A DNA stretch of 64,000 nt from Rhizobium sp. NFR07 (GTDB lineage: Bacteria > Pseudomonadota > Alphaproteobacteria > Rhizobiales > Rhizobiaceae), in the NCBI RefSeq assembly GCF_900111905.1, contig NZ_FOKM01000010.1:124001-188000 (forward strand), written 5' to 3'. Each line of letters begins with the position of its first letter. Position 1 is the stretch's first letter. Position numbers and translations under genes: made by a program. Under the pieces are notes generated by a model that ran no database searches, was not told the origin of the DNA, and saw only the letters and a list, made by a program, of their open reading frames with translations. Below are positions 36,380 through 46,562 of this stretch, piece after piece.

Positions 36380-37707
36380 GTGTATTCGGTTCCTCCCATT
36401 TCGGTTTGCCGCGGATGAAGCCGCTTTCGTCCAAGCGGAGCCATGTGGTCTCCGTGCTGGACATTGGCTCGACCAAGGTCGTCTGCATGATCGCGCGCCT
36501 GACACCGCGTCAGGAAAGCCAGATCCTGCCGGGCCGCACGCATCATATCGAGATCATCGGCATCGGCCACCAGCGTTCGCGCGGCGTGAAATCCGGTGTG
36601 ATCGCCGATCTCGACGCCGCGGAAAGCGTCGTACGCCTCGCCGTCGATGCGGCCGAGCGGATGGCTGGCCTCACCGTCGACAGCCTGATCGTCAACGTTT
36701 CGGCAGGCCGTCTCGCAAGCGACGTCTACACCGCGACCATCGATCTCGGTGGCCAGGAAGTCGAAACCACGGATCTGCGCCGCGTCCTCGTTGCCGCCAG
36801 CCAGCAGTCGCGACGTCAGGACCGCGCGATCCTGCATTCGCTGCCGACGGGCTTCTCGCTCGATGGCGAGCGCGGCATCCGCGACCCGCTGTCCATGTAT
36901 GGTGACGAACTCGGCGTCGACATGCATGTCGTGACCTCGGAGCGCGTCACGCTGAAGAACCTCGAGCTTTGCGTCAACCGCGCGCATCTCTCGGTCGAAG
37001 GCATTGTTGCCACGCCTTACGCAAGCGGCCTTGCGGCTCTGGTCGATGACGAAGTCGAACTCGGCTGCGCGGCGATCGACATGGGCGGCGGTACGACGAC
37101 AATCTCCGTCTTCTGCGAAGGCAAGCTCGTCCATACGGATGCGATCAGCCTCGGCGGCCATCACGTCACGACCGACCTGGCACGCGGCCTCTCAACCCGC
37201 ATCGAAGATGCCGAACGGATGAAGGTCGTTCACGGATCGGCACTGGCCAACGGCGCCGACGAGCGCGACGTGATCTCGGTTCCGCCGATCGGCGAAGACG
37301 ACCGCGACCAGCCGACCCAGGTGCCGCGCTCGCTCGTCACCCGGATCGTCAGCGCCCGTATCGAGGAGACGCTCGAACTGATCCGCGACCGGATCCAGCG
37401 CTCGGGTTTCAGCCCGATCGTCGGCAAGCGGGTCGTGCTCACCGGCGGCGCAAGCCAGCTGACGGGCCTGCCGGAAACCGCGCGGCGCATCCTCGCCCGC
37501 AACGTACGAATCGGGCGCCCGATGGGCGTCTCGGGTCTGCCGACCGCTGCCAAGGGGCCGGCTTTCTCCACCGCAGTCGGCCTGATCATCTATCCGCAGG
37601 TCGCGGACATGGAGACACACGCTTCCCAGGGCGGCCTGATCGCCTCCCTCGGCAATGGAAACGGCAGGCTGGCCCGCGTTGGCCAGTGGCTCAAAGAGAG
37701 TTTTTGA
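36376..37707 (+). CDS. ftsA: Cell division protein FtsA
   Basis: A 443-residue actin-like ATPase that tethers FtsZ to the membrane. Phosphate-1 is VLDIGSTKVVCMIA; the 1C domain follows; AAIDMGGGTTTISVF is phosphate-2; VVLTGGASQLTGLPE is the adenosine motif. The C terminus ends in an amphipathic basic helix (RVGQWLKESF) that inserts into the membrane. It starts with GTG overlapping the ftsQ stop; 86 nt separate it from ftsZ. Confidence 0.96.
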   Translation: MSVFGSSHFGLPRMKPLSSKRSHVVSVLDIGSTKVVCMIARLTPRQESQILPGRTHHIEIIGIGHQRSRGVKSGVIADLDAAESVVRLAVDAAERMAGLTVDSLIVNVSAGRLASDVYTATIDLGGQEVETTDLRRVLVAASQQSRRQDRAILHSLPTGFSLDGERGIRDPLSMYGDELGVDMHVVTSERVTLKNLELCVNRAHLSVEGIVATPYASGLAALVDDEVELGCAAIDMGGGTTTISVFCEGKLVHTDAISLGGHHVTTDLARGLSTRIEDAERMKVVHGSALANGADERDVISVPPIGEDDRDQPTQVPRSLVTRIVSARIEETLELIRDRIQRSGFSPIVGKRVVLTGGASQLTGLPETARRILARNVRIGRPMGVSGLPTAAKGPAFSTAVGLIIYPQVADMETHASQGGLIASLGNGNGRLARVGQWLKESF

Positions 37708-37793
37708 CGGGGAGCACGCCTCCCTTGTCAGAGTGACATAGAAATGAATTTGGCCAGCTCGGCGATGCGGCCAGGAGAAGAAGGAAGGGTACA

Positions 37794-39536
37794 ATGACGA
37801 TCAAGCTCGCAAAGCCTGATATTACCGAGCTGAAGCCTCGGATCACCGTATTTGGCGTCGGCGGTGGCGGCGGTAACGCTGTCAACAACATGATCACGGC
37901 CGGTCTCGAAGGCGTCGATTTCGTCGTTGCCAACACCGATGCCCAGGCTCTGACCATGACCAAGTCCTCGCGCATCATCCAGATGGGCGTGCAGGTCACC
38001 GAGGGTCTCGGCGCCGGCTCGCAGCCGGAAGTCGGCCGCGCCGCCGCTGAAGAGTGCCTCGATGAAATCATCGACCACCTGAACGGCACGCATATGTGCT
38101 TCGTCACCGCCGGCATGGGCGGCGGCACCGGCACGGGGGCAGCCCCGGTTGTCGCACAGGCCGCCCGCAACAAGGGCATCCTGACGGTCGGCGTCGTCAC
38201 CAAGCCGTTCCACTTCGAAGGCGCGCGCCGCATGCGTCTCGCCGAACAGGGCATCGAGGAACTGCAGAAGTCGGTCGACACCCTGATCGTCATCCCGAAC
38301 CAGAACCTGTTCCGTATCGCCAATGACAAGACGACCTTCGCGGACGCCTTCGCCATGGCCGACCAGGTTCTCTATTCGGGCGTTGCCTGCATCACCGACC
38401 TGATGGTCAAGGAAGGCCTCATCAACCTCGACTTCGCCGACGTTCGCTCGGTGATGCGCGAGATGGGCCGTGCGATGATGGGTACCGGTGAAGCTTCCGG
38501 CTCGGGCCGCGCCATGCAGGCCGCCGAAGCCGCGATCGCAAACCCGCTGCTCGACGAGACCTCGATGAAGGGCGCCCAGGGCCTGCTGATCTCCATCACC
38601 GGCGGTCGCGACCTTACCCTGTTCGAAGTCGACGAAGCTGCGACCCGCATCCGCGAGGAAGTCGATCCGGACGCCAACATCATCCTCGGCGCAACCTTCG
38701 ACGAAGCCCTCGAAGGCCTGATCCGAGTGTCCGTCGTTGCCACCGGCATCGACCGTGCACACGGTGAAGTCGACTTGCGTGCCGCTGAAATGCGCGCTGC
38801 CCAGAAGCCGATTATCCGTCCTTCGGCGGCCGTTGCTCCGGCTCCGGCCGCACAGCAGCCTGCGATGATGCAGGCCCCCCAGGCGCCTCAGCCTGCCAAG
38901 CCTGTCGATCCGATCGCAGAAACCATCCGCCAGGCAGAAGCCGAAATGGAACAGGTTCTCGCGATCCCCACGCCTGCTCCGCAGCCCGTCGCCCCGCAGC
39001 CGCAGGACGATTTCCGCCCGCAGAGCCGTCTCTTCGCGGCCGCTCCGACTGAAGCTCCGGCTCCGGTCATGGCACGTCCGGCCCAGCCTGCTCCGCAGCC
39101 GGCACCGGTTCAGCACCAGCCCGCTCCGGCGCCGGTCATGAGCCAGCCTGCACCGCGCATGGCCCAGCCGGTCTACCAGGAGCCGGTCATGGAACCGGTC
39201 CGCATGCCGAAGGTGGAAGATTTTCCGCCGGTCGTGAAGGCCGAGATGGACCATCGCACGCAGCCGGTACAGCACGTACAGGAAGAGCGTGGCCCGATGG
39301 GTCTCCTGAAGCGGATCACCAACTCGCTTGGCCGCCGCGAAGAAGAGGAACATGTCCAGGCTGACATGACTTCGTCCGCGCCGGTTCCGCAGCAGCGTCG
39401 TCCGCTGTCTCCGGAAGCAAGCCTTTACGCTCCGCGTCGCGGCTCGCTTGACGATCACGGTCGTGCCGTTCCGCAGTCGCATCACGAAGACGATCAGCTG
39501 GAAATTCCGGCATTCCTGCGCCGCCAGTCGAACTAA
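37794..39536 (+). CDS. ftsZ: Cell division protein FtsZ
   Basis: A 580-residue tubulin-like GTPase that builds the Z ring. The G-box GGGTGTG is at 109-115, and the T7 loop region follows DEALEGLIRVSVVATG. Residues about 320-565 are a Pro/Ala/Gln/Met-rich disordered linker, far longer than the roughly 50 residues of E. coli but normal for Rhizobiales. The last residues LEIPAFLRRQSN are the conserved C-terminal peptide that binds FtsA. The ribosome-binding site GAAGGAAGGG is strong. A terminator follows at once. Confidence 0.98.
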   Translation: MTIKLAKPDITELKPRITVFGVGGGGGNAVNNMITAGLEGVDFVVANTDAQALTMTKSSRIIQMGVQVTEGLGAGSQPEVGRAAAEECLDEIIDHLNGTHMCFVTAGMGGGTGTGAAPVVAQAARNKGILTVGVVTKPFHFEGARRMRLAEQGIEELQKSVDTLIVIPNQNLFRIANDKTTFADAFAMADQVLYSGVACITDLMVKEGLINLDFADVRSVMREMGRAMMGTGEASGSGRAMQAAEAAIANPLLDETSMKGAQGLLISITGGRDLTLFEVDEAATRIREEVDPDANIILGATFDEALEGLIRVSVVATGIDRAHGEVDLRAAEMRAAQKPIIRPSAAVAPAPAAQQPAMMQAPQAPQPAKPVDPIAETIRQAEAEMEQVLAIPTPAPQPVAPQPQDDFRPQSRLFAAAPTEAPAPVMARPAQPAPQPAPVQHQPAPAPVMSQPAPRMAQPVYQEPVMEPVRMPKVEDFPPVVKAEMDHRTQPVQHVQEERGPMGLLKRITNSLGRREEEEHVQADMTSSAPVPQQRRPLSPEASLYAPRRGSLDDHGRAVPQSHHEDDQLEIPAFLRRQSN

Positions 39537-39560
39537 GTTAACGGCGGATAACAAAGTTGA

Positions 39561-39590
39561 AAGGGCCCGGATCACCCGATCCGGGCCCTT
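39561..39590 (+). terminator. Terminator closing the dcw cluster after ftsZ
   Basis: AAGGGCCCGGAT and ATCCGGGCCCTT form a perfect 12-bp stem with a CACCCG loop, followed by CGTCGTTTG. It lies 24 nt after the ftsZ stop. Confidence 0.9.
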
Positions 39591-39855
39591 CGTCGTTTGT
39601 TATGTGTGTGCGATTGACGAACACTCGGAAATCTTGTTTCGCAGCAAGGGTTTAGATAGGGAAGGCGTGATGTGGCCGAGGTCGCGAAAGGATAGTCGTG
39701 GAACCGTAACAATCCGAAACGAACAGTGATTTGGAAAGAGACCGGTCGGTGCGTATTTAGAACGCTGAGAATGCTGGAACATTTGATTCACATCCTTCCA
39801 GCTAAGACTACGGATCCGCGGGTGCGGAGACGACGATAAGAAGAAGGCATATGTA

Positions 39856-40815
39856 ATGACAATTGGATTGCTCGGGTTTCAGGCAACGATCGCTGCTCCG
39901 GTTACGTTGAGCGGCATCGGCGTGCATTCTGGGGCTCCGGTCTCCATTACTTTCCAGCCGGCTGAAGCTGGAACGGGCATCGTGTTCAGCCGCAATCTTG
40001 AAGACGGCAGTTCAGTCGAATACCGCGCCGTCTCCTCGCAGGTCGGCCCGACGGATCTCTGCACGGTTCTCGGCGTATCGCCGGGCAAGTGGGTCGCGAC
40101 GATCGAACATGTCATGGCCGCGCTCTACGCGATGGGCATCGACAATGTCGTCGTTGAAGTCGACGGCGCTGAAATGCCGATCATGGATGGCAGCTCCTAT
40201 CCGTTCATCGAAGCGATCGAGCAGGTCGGTACCGTCAATCTCGGCATCAAGCGTCGCTACATCCGTGTCGTGAAGCCGGTGCGAATCGATTCCGGTGCTT
40301 CCTGGTCGGAATTCCGCCCGTATGACGGCACGCGATTCGAAGTCGAGATCGATTTCGCCTCGTCGCTGATCGGTCGTCAGAGCTGGAAGGGCGACCTGAC
40401 TGCCGCGACCTTCAAGAGCGAACTGTCCCGCGCCCGTACCTTCGGCTTCATGCGTGACGTCGAGCGTCTGTGGGCTGCAGGCTACGCACTCGGTTCCTCG
40501 CTGGAAAACTCGGTCGTCATCTCGGATGATGAAACGGTCGTCAACGTCGAAGGCCTGCGTTATGCCAAGGATGAGTTCGTTCGTCACAAGACGCTCGATG
40601 CCGTCGGCGATCTGGCGCTTGCCGGCGCCCAGTTCATCGGCTGCTACCGCTCCTATCGCGGCGGCCACAAGATGAACGCCAATGCGCTGAAGGCGCTGCT
40701 GAGCGACCCTACTGCCTACGAAGTCGTCGAGGCTCCGTCTTCCGTCGGGACGCGTGTGCGGGCCGGTGAATTCGTTCCGGTCAGCATTGCCGAATACGCC
40801 CCCTGGGCAGGTTGA
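39856..40815 (+). CDS. lpxC: UDP-3-O-acyl-N-acetylglucosamine deacetylase LpxC
   Basis: A 319-residue cytosolic zinc enzyme, the committed step of lipid A synthesis. IEHVMAALYAMGIDN carries the first zinc His, and HKTLDAVGDLALAG holds the second His and the Asp ligand; MPIMDGSSYPF is the active-site segment. It stands between two terminators, so it is a separate transcription unit with its own 265-bp leader, in which no clear motif was found. Confidence 0.97.
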   Translation: MTIGLLGFQATIAAPVTLSGIGVHSGAPVSITFQPAEAGTGIVFSRNLEDGSSVEYRAVSSQVGPTDLCTVLGVSPGKWVATIEHVMAALYAMGIDNVVVEVDGAEMPIMDGSSYPFIEAIEQVGTVNLGIKRRYIRVVKPVRIDSGASWSEFRPYDGTRFEVEIDFASSLIGRQSWKGDLTAATFKSELSRARTFGFMRDVERLWAAGYALGSSLENSVVISDDETVVNVEGLRYAKDEFVRHKTLDAVGDLALAGAQFIGCYRSYRGGHKMNANALKALLSDPTAYEVVEAPSSVGTRVRAGEFVPVSIAEYAPWAG

Positions 40816-40837
40816 GTATTATTACCTCCGTCTGGCT

Positions 40838-40866
40838 GGCCGCTTCGAAAGAAGCGGCCTTTTTCT
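40838..40866 (+). terminator. Terminator after lpxC
   Basis: The stem GGCCGCTTC / GAAGCGGCC with a GAAA-type loop is followed by TTTTTCTTT. It begins 22 nt after the lpxC stop. Confidence 0.9.
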
Positions 40867-41006
40867 TTGATTTGAGGCAATTAGGCGCGGTCGTTGCCAC
40901 AAAAATGCATTAATGCCGAACCATTGCGTTGCCCTTACCTTGCTTTTATGGCTAGTACGCCGCTGGGCACGGAAGATTTACGCGGGGACGGATCAGGGAC
41001 TGTCGC

Positions 41007-41873
41007 ATGGCTGATGGAATGTCTGTAGGAATGCGTAGCTTGACGAGGGCCGGCCTGCTGTCGATCGCTCTCTTCGGTATCGGTTTTGGCGTGACTGCGT
41101 GCCAGTCCGACAAGGATATCGATATTACCAAGCTGGGCTTCGAGAGCGAGTCAGCAGAAATGCTCTACAATCAGGGTCTCGCCAACATGAAGGCGGGCAA
41201 CATGGTTGAAGCCAGCCGCAAGTTCGACAGCATCGAGCGCCAGAACCCGTTCACCGAATGGGGCCGAAAGGCCCTGGTGATGAGCACGTTTGCCAAATAC
41301 CGCATGGGCCGCAACGACGATGCGATCGCGACCGGCAACCGATACCTGAACCAGTATCCGCGCAGCCAGGATTCGGCCTATGTGCAGTATCTGGTCGGCC
41401 TCAGCTATTCCAAGCAGGTCGCCGACGTGACCCAGGACCAGAAAGCCGCCAACAACACGATCAGCGCGATGACCAAGGTCGTCAACGACTATCCCGATTC
41501 GGAATATGTCGAGGACGCTCAGGCCAAGATCCGTTTCGCCCGCGACCAGCTCGCCGGCAAGGAAATGCAGATCGGTCGTTATTATCTGGAGCGCAAGGAA
41601 TATCTCGCCGCCATCCAGCGCTTCCGTGTCGTCGTGGAGCAGTATTCCAACACCAACCAGGTCGAGGAAGCACTGGCGCGTCTGACGGAAACCTATTATC
41701 GCATGGGTATCGTGGAAGAAGCGCAGACCGCTGCAGCCGTGCTCGGACGCAACTATCCGGACAGCCAGTGGTATGATGATTCCTACAAGCTCCTGCAGTC
41801 GGGCGGCGTTCAGCCGCGCGAGAACAAGGGCTCCTGGATTTCCCGCGCCGGGGCCAAGCTTATCGGCGCCTGA
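41007..41873 (+). CDS. bamD: Outer membrane protein assembly factor BamD
   Basis: A 288-residue lipoprotein of the BAM complex. The signal ends in the lipobox GVTAC (Cys about 32), and five TPR-like repeats fill the rest (e.g. AEMLYNQGLANMKAGN, SDYPDSEYVEDAQ-type segments). BamD binds BamA and helps fold outer-membrane beta barrels. Several in-frame ATGs (41007, 41019, 41031) could start it; 41007 has GGGA upstream. A 42-nt gap to recN suggests co-transcription. Confidence 0.94.
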   Translation: MADGMSVGMRSLTRAGLLSIALFGIGFGVTACQSDKDIDITKLGFESESAEMLYNQGLANMKAGNMVEASRKFDSIERQNPFTEWGRKALVMSTFAKYRMGRNDDAIATGNRYLNQYPRSQDSAYVQYLVGLSYSKQVADVTQDQKAANNTISAMTKVVNDYPDSEYVEDAQAKIRFARDQLAGKEMQIGRYYLERKEYLAAIQRFRVVVEQYSNTNQVEEALARLTETYYRMGIVEEAQTAAAVLGRNYPDSQWYDDSYKLLQSGGVQPRENKGSWISRAGAKLIGA

Positions 41874-41915
41874 TTGTTTTGAAATCTATCTGCCTGAATT
41901 GATGGGCGAGGCCGC

Positions 41916-43589
41916 ATGCTGATCCAGCTTTCGATCCGCGATATCGTTCTGATCGAGAAGCTGGACCTTGCCTTCGAGGCTGGCCTTTCCGTGCTGACCG
42001 GCGAGACCGGCGCCGGCAAATCGATCCTTCTCGACAGTCTTTCTCTCGCGCTCGGCGGTCGCGGCGACGGCGGCCTGGTGCGCCATGGCGAGGACAAGGG
42101 GCAGGTGACGGCCGTGTTCGACGTGCCGATGAGCCATGCAGCCCGAAAACTGCTGCGCGACAACGGTATCGACGACGACGGCGACCTGATCTTCCGGCGT
42201 ATCCAGTCGGCGGACGGGCGTACACGCGCTTCGATCAACGACCAGCCAGTCAGCGTGCAGTTGATGCGTCAGGCGGGGCAGGTGCTGGTCGAAATCCACG
42301 GCCAGCACGATGACCGCGCGCTGATCGATACCGATGCCCATCGCACGCTGCTCGATGCCTTTGCGGGTCTCGGCGACGAGGTACAGCAACTCAGCGGGCT
42401 TTACCGCTCCTGGCGGGATGCCGACCGGACGCTCAAGACCCATCGTGCCAAGGTGGAAGCGGCTGCCCGCGAGGCCGATTATATCCGTGCCTCGGTGGAG
42501 GAGCTTGAAGCACTTTCACCGCGCGATGGCGAAGAGGACGAACTCGCCGAGCAGCGGTCCAAGATGCAAAAGTCGGAGCGTATCGCGGGCGACATTTCCG
42601 AGGCGTCGGAATTCCTCAACGGCAATGCCTCGCCGGTGCCGCTGATCGCCTCGATGGTGCGTCGGCTGGAGCGCAAGAGCCACGAGGCGCCGGGCCTGCT
42701 GGAAGAGACGGTCGAGCTGCTGGATCAGGCGCTCAACCATCTCTCCAACGCGCAGATGGAGGTCGAGGCGGCGCTGAGGCGCACCGAGTTTGATCCGCGC
42801 GAGCTGGAACGTGTCGAAGAGCGGCTGTTTGCGCTTCGCGCTGCCGGCCGCAAATATTCAGTTGCCGTCATCGACCTGCCAGCTCTGGCCGAGAAGATGG
42901 TCGCCGATCTTGCCGATCTCGATGCCGGCGAGGAGAAGCTTGCTGAACTGGAAAAGCTGGCTGCTGCTGCGAAGGGGGAATTCGACCACTCTGCCGCAGC
43001 TCTCTCCGAGAAGCGCAAGATCGGTGCAGGGGCGCTGGCCGCGGCCGTCATGGCCGAGCTTCCGGCGCTGAAGCTGGAGCGCGCCCGTTTCATGGTCGAT
43101 GTCACGCCGAATCCCGAATCGGCTGCGGCCGAGGGTATCGATACGGTCGAATTCCACGTTCAGACCAATCCGGGCACGCGTCCCGGGCCGATCATGAAGG
43201 TCGCGTCGGGTGGCGAACTCTCGCGTTTCCTGCTGGCGCTCAAGGTGGCGCTGGCCGATCGCGGCTCTGCACCGACGCTGGTCTTCGATGAAATCGACAC
43301 GGGTGTCGGCGGCGCCGTTGCAGACGCGATCGGGCAGCGCCTCAAGCGCCTGTCTGCCAACGTGCAGGTTCTCTCCGTCACCCACGCGCCGCAGGTCGCG
43401 GCACGGGCCGCGACGCATCTGTTGATCTCCAAGGGGCCGGCAAGCGACGGTTCGGAGAAGATCGCAACGCGCGTGGCGACCATGGAGCAGGAACATCGGG
43501 CCGAAGAGATCGCCCGCATGCTGTCGGGCGCTTCCGTGACCGACGAGGCGAGGGCAGCTGCAGCGGCGCTGCTGTCGGGTAACGGCTGA
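41916..43589 (+). CDS. recN: DNA repair protein RecN
   Basis: A 557-residue cytosolic SMC-like ATPase acting in double-strand break repair. It starts MLIQLSIRDIVLIEKLDL; Walker A is GETGAGKSILLD (about 30-40); the middle (about 150-370) is a coiled coil rich in Glu, Ala and Arg. The C-terminal half has signature KVASGGELSRFLLALK and Walker B TLVFDEIDTGVGG. It shares direction and close spacing with bamD. A short dyad (GAGCC/GGCTC) follows the stop. Confidence 0.96.
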   Translation: MLIQLSIRDIVLIEKLDLAFEAGLSVLTGETGAGKSILLDSLSLALGGRGDGGLVRHGEDKGQVTAVFDVPMSHAARKLLRDNGIDDDGDLIFRRIQSADGRTRASINDQPVSVQLMRQAGQVLVEIHGQHDDRALIDTDAHRTLLDAFAGLGDEVQQLSGLYRSWRDADRTLKTHRAKVEAAAREADYIRASVEELEALSPRDGEEDELAEQRSKMQKSERIAGDISEASEFLNGNASPVPLIASMVRRLERKSHEAPGLLEETVELLDQALNHLSNAQMEVEAALRRTEFDPRELERVEERLFALRAAGRKYSVAVIDLPALAEKMVADLADLDAGEEKLAELEKLAAAAKGEFDHSAAALSEKRKIGAGALAAAVMAELPALKLERARFMVDVTPNPESAAAEGIDTVEFHVQTNPGTRPGPIMKVASGGELSRFLLALKVALADRGSAPTLVFDEIDTGVGGAVADAIGQRLKRLSANVQVLSVTHAPQVAARAATHLLISKGPASDGSEKIATRVATMEQEHRAEEIARMLSGASVTDEARAAAAALLSGNG

Positions 43590-43614
43590 CGAGCCTGGAG
43601 CCGACGGCTCGCTG

Positions 43615-44184
43615 TTATTCCGCTGCCTGCGGCAACGGCGCCGGTCCTGCCATGCGGCGCAGCACTTCATCCTTCCAGACGAAACGATGGATCAGCACCA
43701 TGGCGATGTGGCCGGCGATCATGGCCAGCAGCGTCCAGGCGAGCGCGCCGTGCAGCAGATTGGCGGGCGCCACCATCCATTCTACCCGCTCGTTGCCGCG
43801 CGGCACGATCTCAAAGCCGAACAGGGCGAGGCCCCATTCGGAGCCGGTGGCGCGCAGCAGTGCCAGCGCCGGTATGGCCAGCATCAGCAGATAGAGGAGG
43901 GCATGGCCGGCACGGGCGGCAAGGCCCAAGGCGCCCTGTTCGTGGGGCGGGCGGTTCCTGAGATTATAGAAGCCCCAGATCGCTCTCAGCGCGGCAAGCA
44001 CGAGGATCGCCGCTCCGAGTTCGCCGTGGGTCATATTGAGCAGATCGGTGAGCGCTGAACGGCCGAACAACCGGTTGACGACGATCCCGGAGAACTGCCA
44101 ACAGATGATGAAGGCCATGTTCCAATGGAAGATGCGTGTAACGAGACCATAGCGCAGTCCGTTGTCTCTCCAGCGATGCGCCAT
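43615..44184 (-). CDS. Cytochrome b561-family protein
   Basis: A 189-residue inner-membrane protein with four hydrophobic helices. Histidines placed as in bacterial diheme cytochrome b561 are seen in RIFHWN, MTHGEL, RAGHALLYL and MIAGHIAMVLIHRFVWKDEV. The family oxidises ubiquinol or, in some cases, superoxide. It converges on recN (25-bp gap) and is divergent from ligA. Confidence 0.88.
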   Translation of the reverse strand: MAHRWRDNGLRYGLVTRIFHWNMAFIICWQFSGIVVNRLFGRSALTDLLNMTHGELGAAILVLAALRAIWGFYNLRNRPPHEQGALGLAARAGHALLYLLMLAIPALALLRATGSEWGLALFGFEIVPRGNERVEWMVAPANLLHGALAWTLLAMIAGHIAMVLIHRFVWKDEVLRRMAGPAPLPQAAE

Positions 44185-44393
44185 GCGGTAGCTCTCCTTG
44201 TCAGCATGCTCTTTGAACCTGAGTTCTGCGCACAGGTATTACGATGCAGAACTGCGCCGCGTCCAGCGGTTGCCGCCATCGTTCCACCCGTTAGTGCCCA
44301 ACATCTTCGTGAGTTTTGGTTGGCCGTCGAACTGGCGCTTCTTCCAATCCTCATGGATTGCACTAGAAAAGCGGTGAAGATGGAGATTCCCGC

Positions 44394-46559
44394 ATGGCCG
44401 CCGATCAGACACCCGTCGAGACCCTCAACGAGCAGACTGCCGCCGCCGAGCTGGAGCGGCTGGCGAAGGAGCTCGCCCATCACGACGAGCTCTATCATGC
44501 GAAGGATGCGCCGGAGATTTCTGACGCCGACTATGACGCGCTGAAACGCCGCAACGGTGAGATCGAGGAGCGTTTTCCGCAGCTGATCCGCGCCGACTCG
44601 CCTTCGATCAAGGTGGGCGCCGCGCCGCTCGCGACCTTTGCGCCGATTACCCATTCAAGGCCGATGCTGTCGCTCGACAATACGTTTTCGGACGAGGACG
44701 TGCGTGACTTCGTCAATTCCGTCTACCGCTTCCTCGGTCAGTTGCCGGACAATTCGATAGCCTTTACGGCCGAGCCGAAGATCGACGGGTTGTCGATGTC
44801 GATCCGTTACGAGAACGGCATTCTCGTGAACGCCGCGACCCGCGGCGACGGCACGACGGGCGAGAATGTGACGGCCAACGTCAAGACGATCAAGGAAATC
44901 CCCAACCGCCTGCCGAAGGGCGTGCCCGCGGTCGTCGAGGTGCGCGGCGAGGTGTATATGGCCAAGAGCGATTTCCTGGCGCTCAATGCCGAGATGGAGA
45001 CGCAGGGCAAGCAGCTCTACGTCAATCCGCGCAACACGGCCGCAGGGTCGCTGCGCCAGCTCGACGCCAAGGTGACGGAGAGCCGGAAGCTGAAATTCTT
45101 CGCCTATGCCTGGGGCGAGATTTCCGAGCCGAACGACCTGCCGAAGACCCAGTACGAGATGGTGCAGACCTTCAAGGACTGGCGCTTTCCGGTCAATCCG
45201 CTGATGAAGCGGCTGAATTCGCTCGACGACATTCTCGCCCATTATCACGAGATCGGTCTCGCCCGGCCGGATCTGGACTACGATATCGACGGCGTCGTCT
45301 ACAAGGTTGACAGGCTCGACCTTCAGGCGCGGCTCGGCTTCCGCTCGCGCTCGCCGCGCTGGGCGACGGCACACAAATTCCCGGCGGAGCAGGCATTCAC
45401 GACGGTCGAGAATATTGACATTCAGGTGGGCCGCACCGGCGCGCTGACGCCGGTGGCGCGGTTGACGCCGATCACGGTCGGTGGCGTCGTCGTCACCAAT
45501 GCGACTCTGCACAATGCCGACTATATCGAGGGCATCGGCAATTCCGGGGAGCGAATTCGCGAGGACGATCACGATATCCGCATTGGCGATACCGTCATCG
45601 TCCAGCGGGCAGGGGACGTCATTCCGCAGGTGTTGGATGTCGTCATGGAAAAGCGGCCGGCCGATGCAAAGAAATACGAGTTCCCGACCAAATGCCCGGT
45701 CTGCGGCAGCCACGCCGTGCGCGAGAAGAACGAGAAGACCGGCAAGCTCGATTCGGTCACGCGCTGCACCGGCGGCTTCGTCTGCCGCGCGCAGGCGACC
45801 GAGCATCTGAAGCATTTCGTCTCCCGCAATGCCTTCGATATCGAAGGTTTCGGCACCAAGCAGGTCGACTTCTTCTTCGAGGCCGAAGATCCCGCGCTGC
45901 AGATCCGCACTGCGCCCGACATCTTCACGCTGAAGAAGCGGCAGGATGCCTCGCCGCTGATGAAGCTCGAAAATATCGAAGGCTTCGGCAAGGTCAGCGT
46001 GAAGAAGCTGTTCGATGCGATCGACGAGCGCCGCTTGATTGCGCTCAACCGCTTCATCTATGCGCTCGGCATCCGCCATGTCGGCGAGACGACCGCCAAG
46101 CTGCTGGCGCGCCACTACGGCAGTTACGCAGCCTTCGACAGGGCGATGAAGGACGCCGCGTCACTTACCGGTGACGCGTGGGAGGATCTCAATAATATCG
46201 AGGGTATCGGCGAGATCGTCGCCCGGGCGATCGTCGAGTTTTTCAAGGAACCGCGCAATATCGAAGTGATCAACCGGCTGCGCGAGGAAGTCACGCCGCA
46301 GGAGGCCGAACAGATTGCCGCCTCCAGCAGCCCGGTTGCCGGCAAGACCGTGGTCTTTACCGGCAGCCTCGAAAAATTCACCCGCGACGAGGCCAAGGCC
46401 CGGGCGGAAGGGCTCGGCGCCAAGGTGGCAGGGTCGGTCTCGAAGAAGACCGACTATGTCGTGGCCGGTCCCGGCGCCGGCTCCAAGCTCGACAAGGCGA
46501 GGGAACTCGGCGTCGAGGTGATGGACGAGGACGAGTGGCTCGCCTTTATCGGCGGCTGA
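44394..46559 (+). CDS. ligA: NAD-dependent DNA ligase LigA
   Basis: A 721-residue ligase sealing nicks in replication and repair. Domains: Ia (1-70, with YH-x-D-P-like DELYHAKDAPEISDADYD for NAD), adenylation domain with the AMP-binding lysine K129 in EPKIDG, OB fold, a four-Cys zinc finger (CPVCG ... CTGGFVC, about 438-465), helix-hairpin-helix domain, and C-terminal BRCT (about 645-721). All key parts are present. Its 3' end converges on the GNAT gene with 3 nt between stops. Confidence 0.98.
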   Translation: MAADQTPVETLNEQTAAAELERLAKELAHHDELYHAKDAPEISDADYDALKRRNGEIEERFPQLIRADSPSIKVGAAPLATFAPITHSRPMLSLDNTFSDEDVRDFVNSVYRFLGQLPDNSIAFTAEPKIDGLSMSIRYENGILVNAATRGDGTTGENVTANVKTIKEIPNRLPKGVPAVVEVRGEVYMAKSDFLALNAEMETQGKQLYVNPRNTAAGSLRQLDAKVTESRKLKFFAYAWGEISEPNDLPKTQYEMVQTFKDWRFPVNPLMKRLNSLDDILAHYHEIGLARPDLDYDIDGVVYKVDRLDLQARLGFRSRSPRWATAHKFPAEQAFTTVENIDIQVGRTGALTPVARLTPITVGGVVVTNATLHNADYIEGIGNSGERIREDDHDIRIGDTVIVQRAGDVIPQVLDVVMEKRPADAKKYEFPTKCPVCGSHAVREKNEKTGKLDSVTRCTGGFVCRAQATEHLKHFVSRNAFDIEGFGTKQVDFFFEAEDPALQIRTAPDIFTLKKRQDASPLMKLENIEGFGKVSVKKLFDAIDERRLIALNRFIYALGIRHVGETTAKLLARHYGSYAAFDRAMKDAASLTGDAWEDLNNIEGIGEIVARAIVEFFKEPRNIEVINRLREEVTPQEAEQIAASSSPVAGKTVVFTGSLEKFTRDEAKARAEGLGAKVAGSVSKKTDYVVAGPGAGSKLDKARELGVEVMDEDEWLAFIGG

Positions 46560-46562
46560 GGC

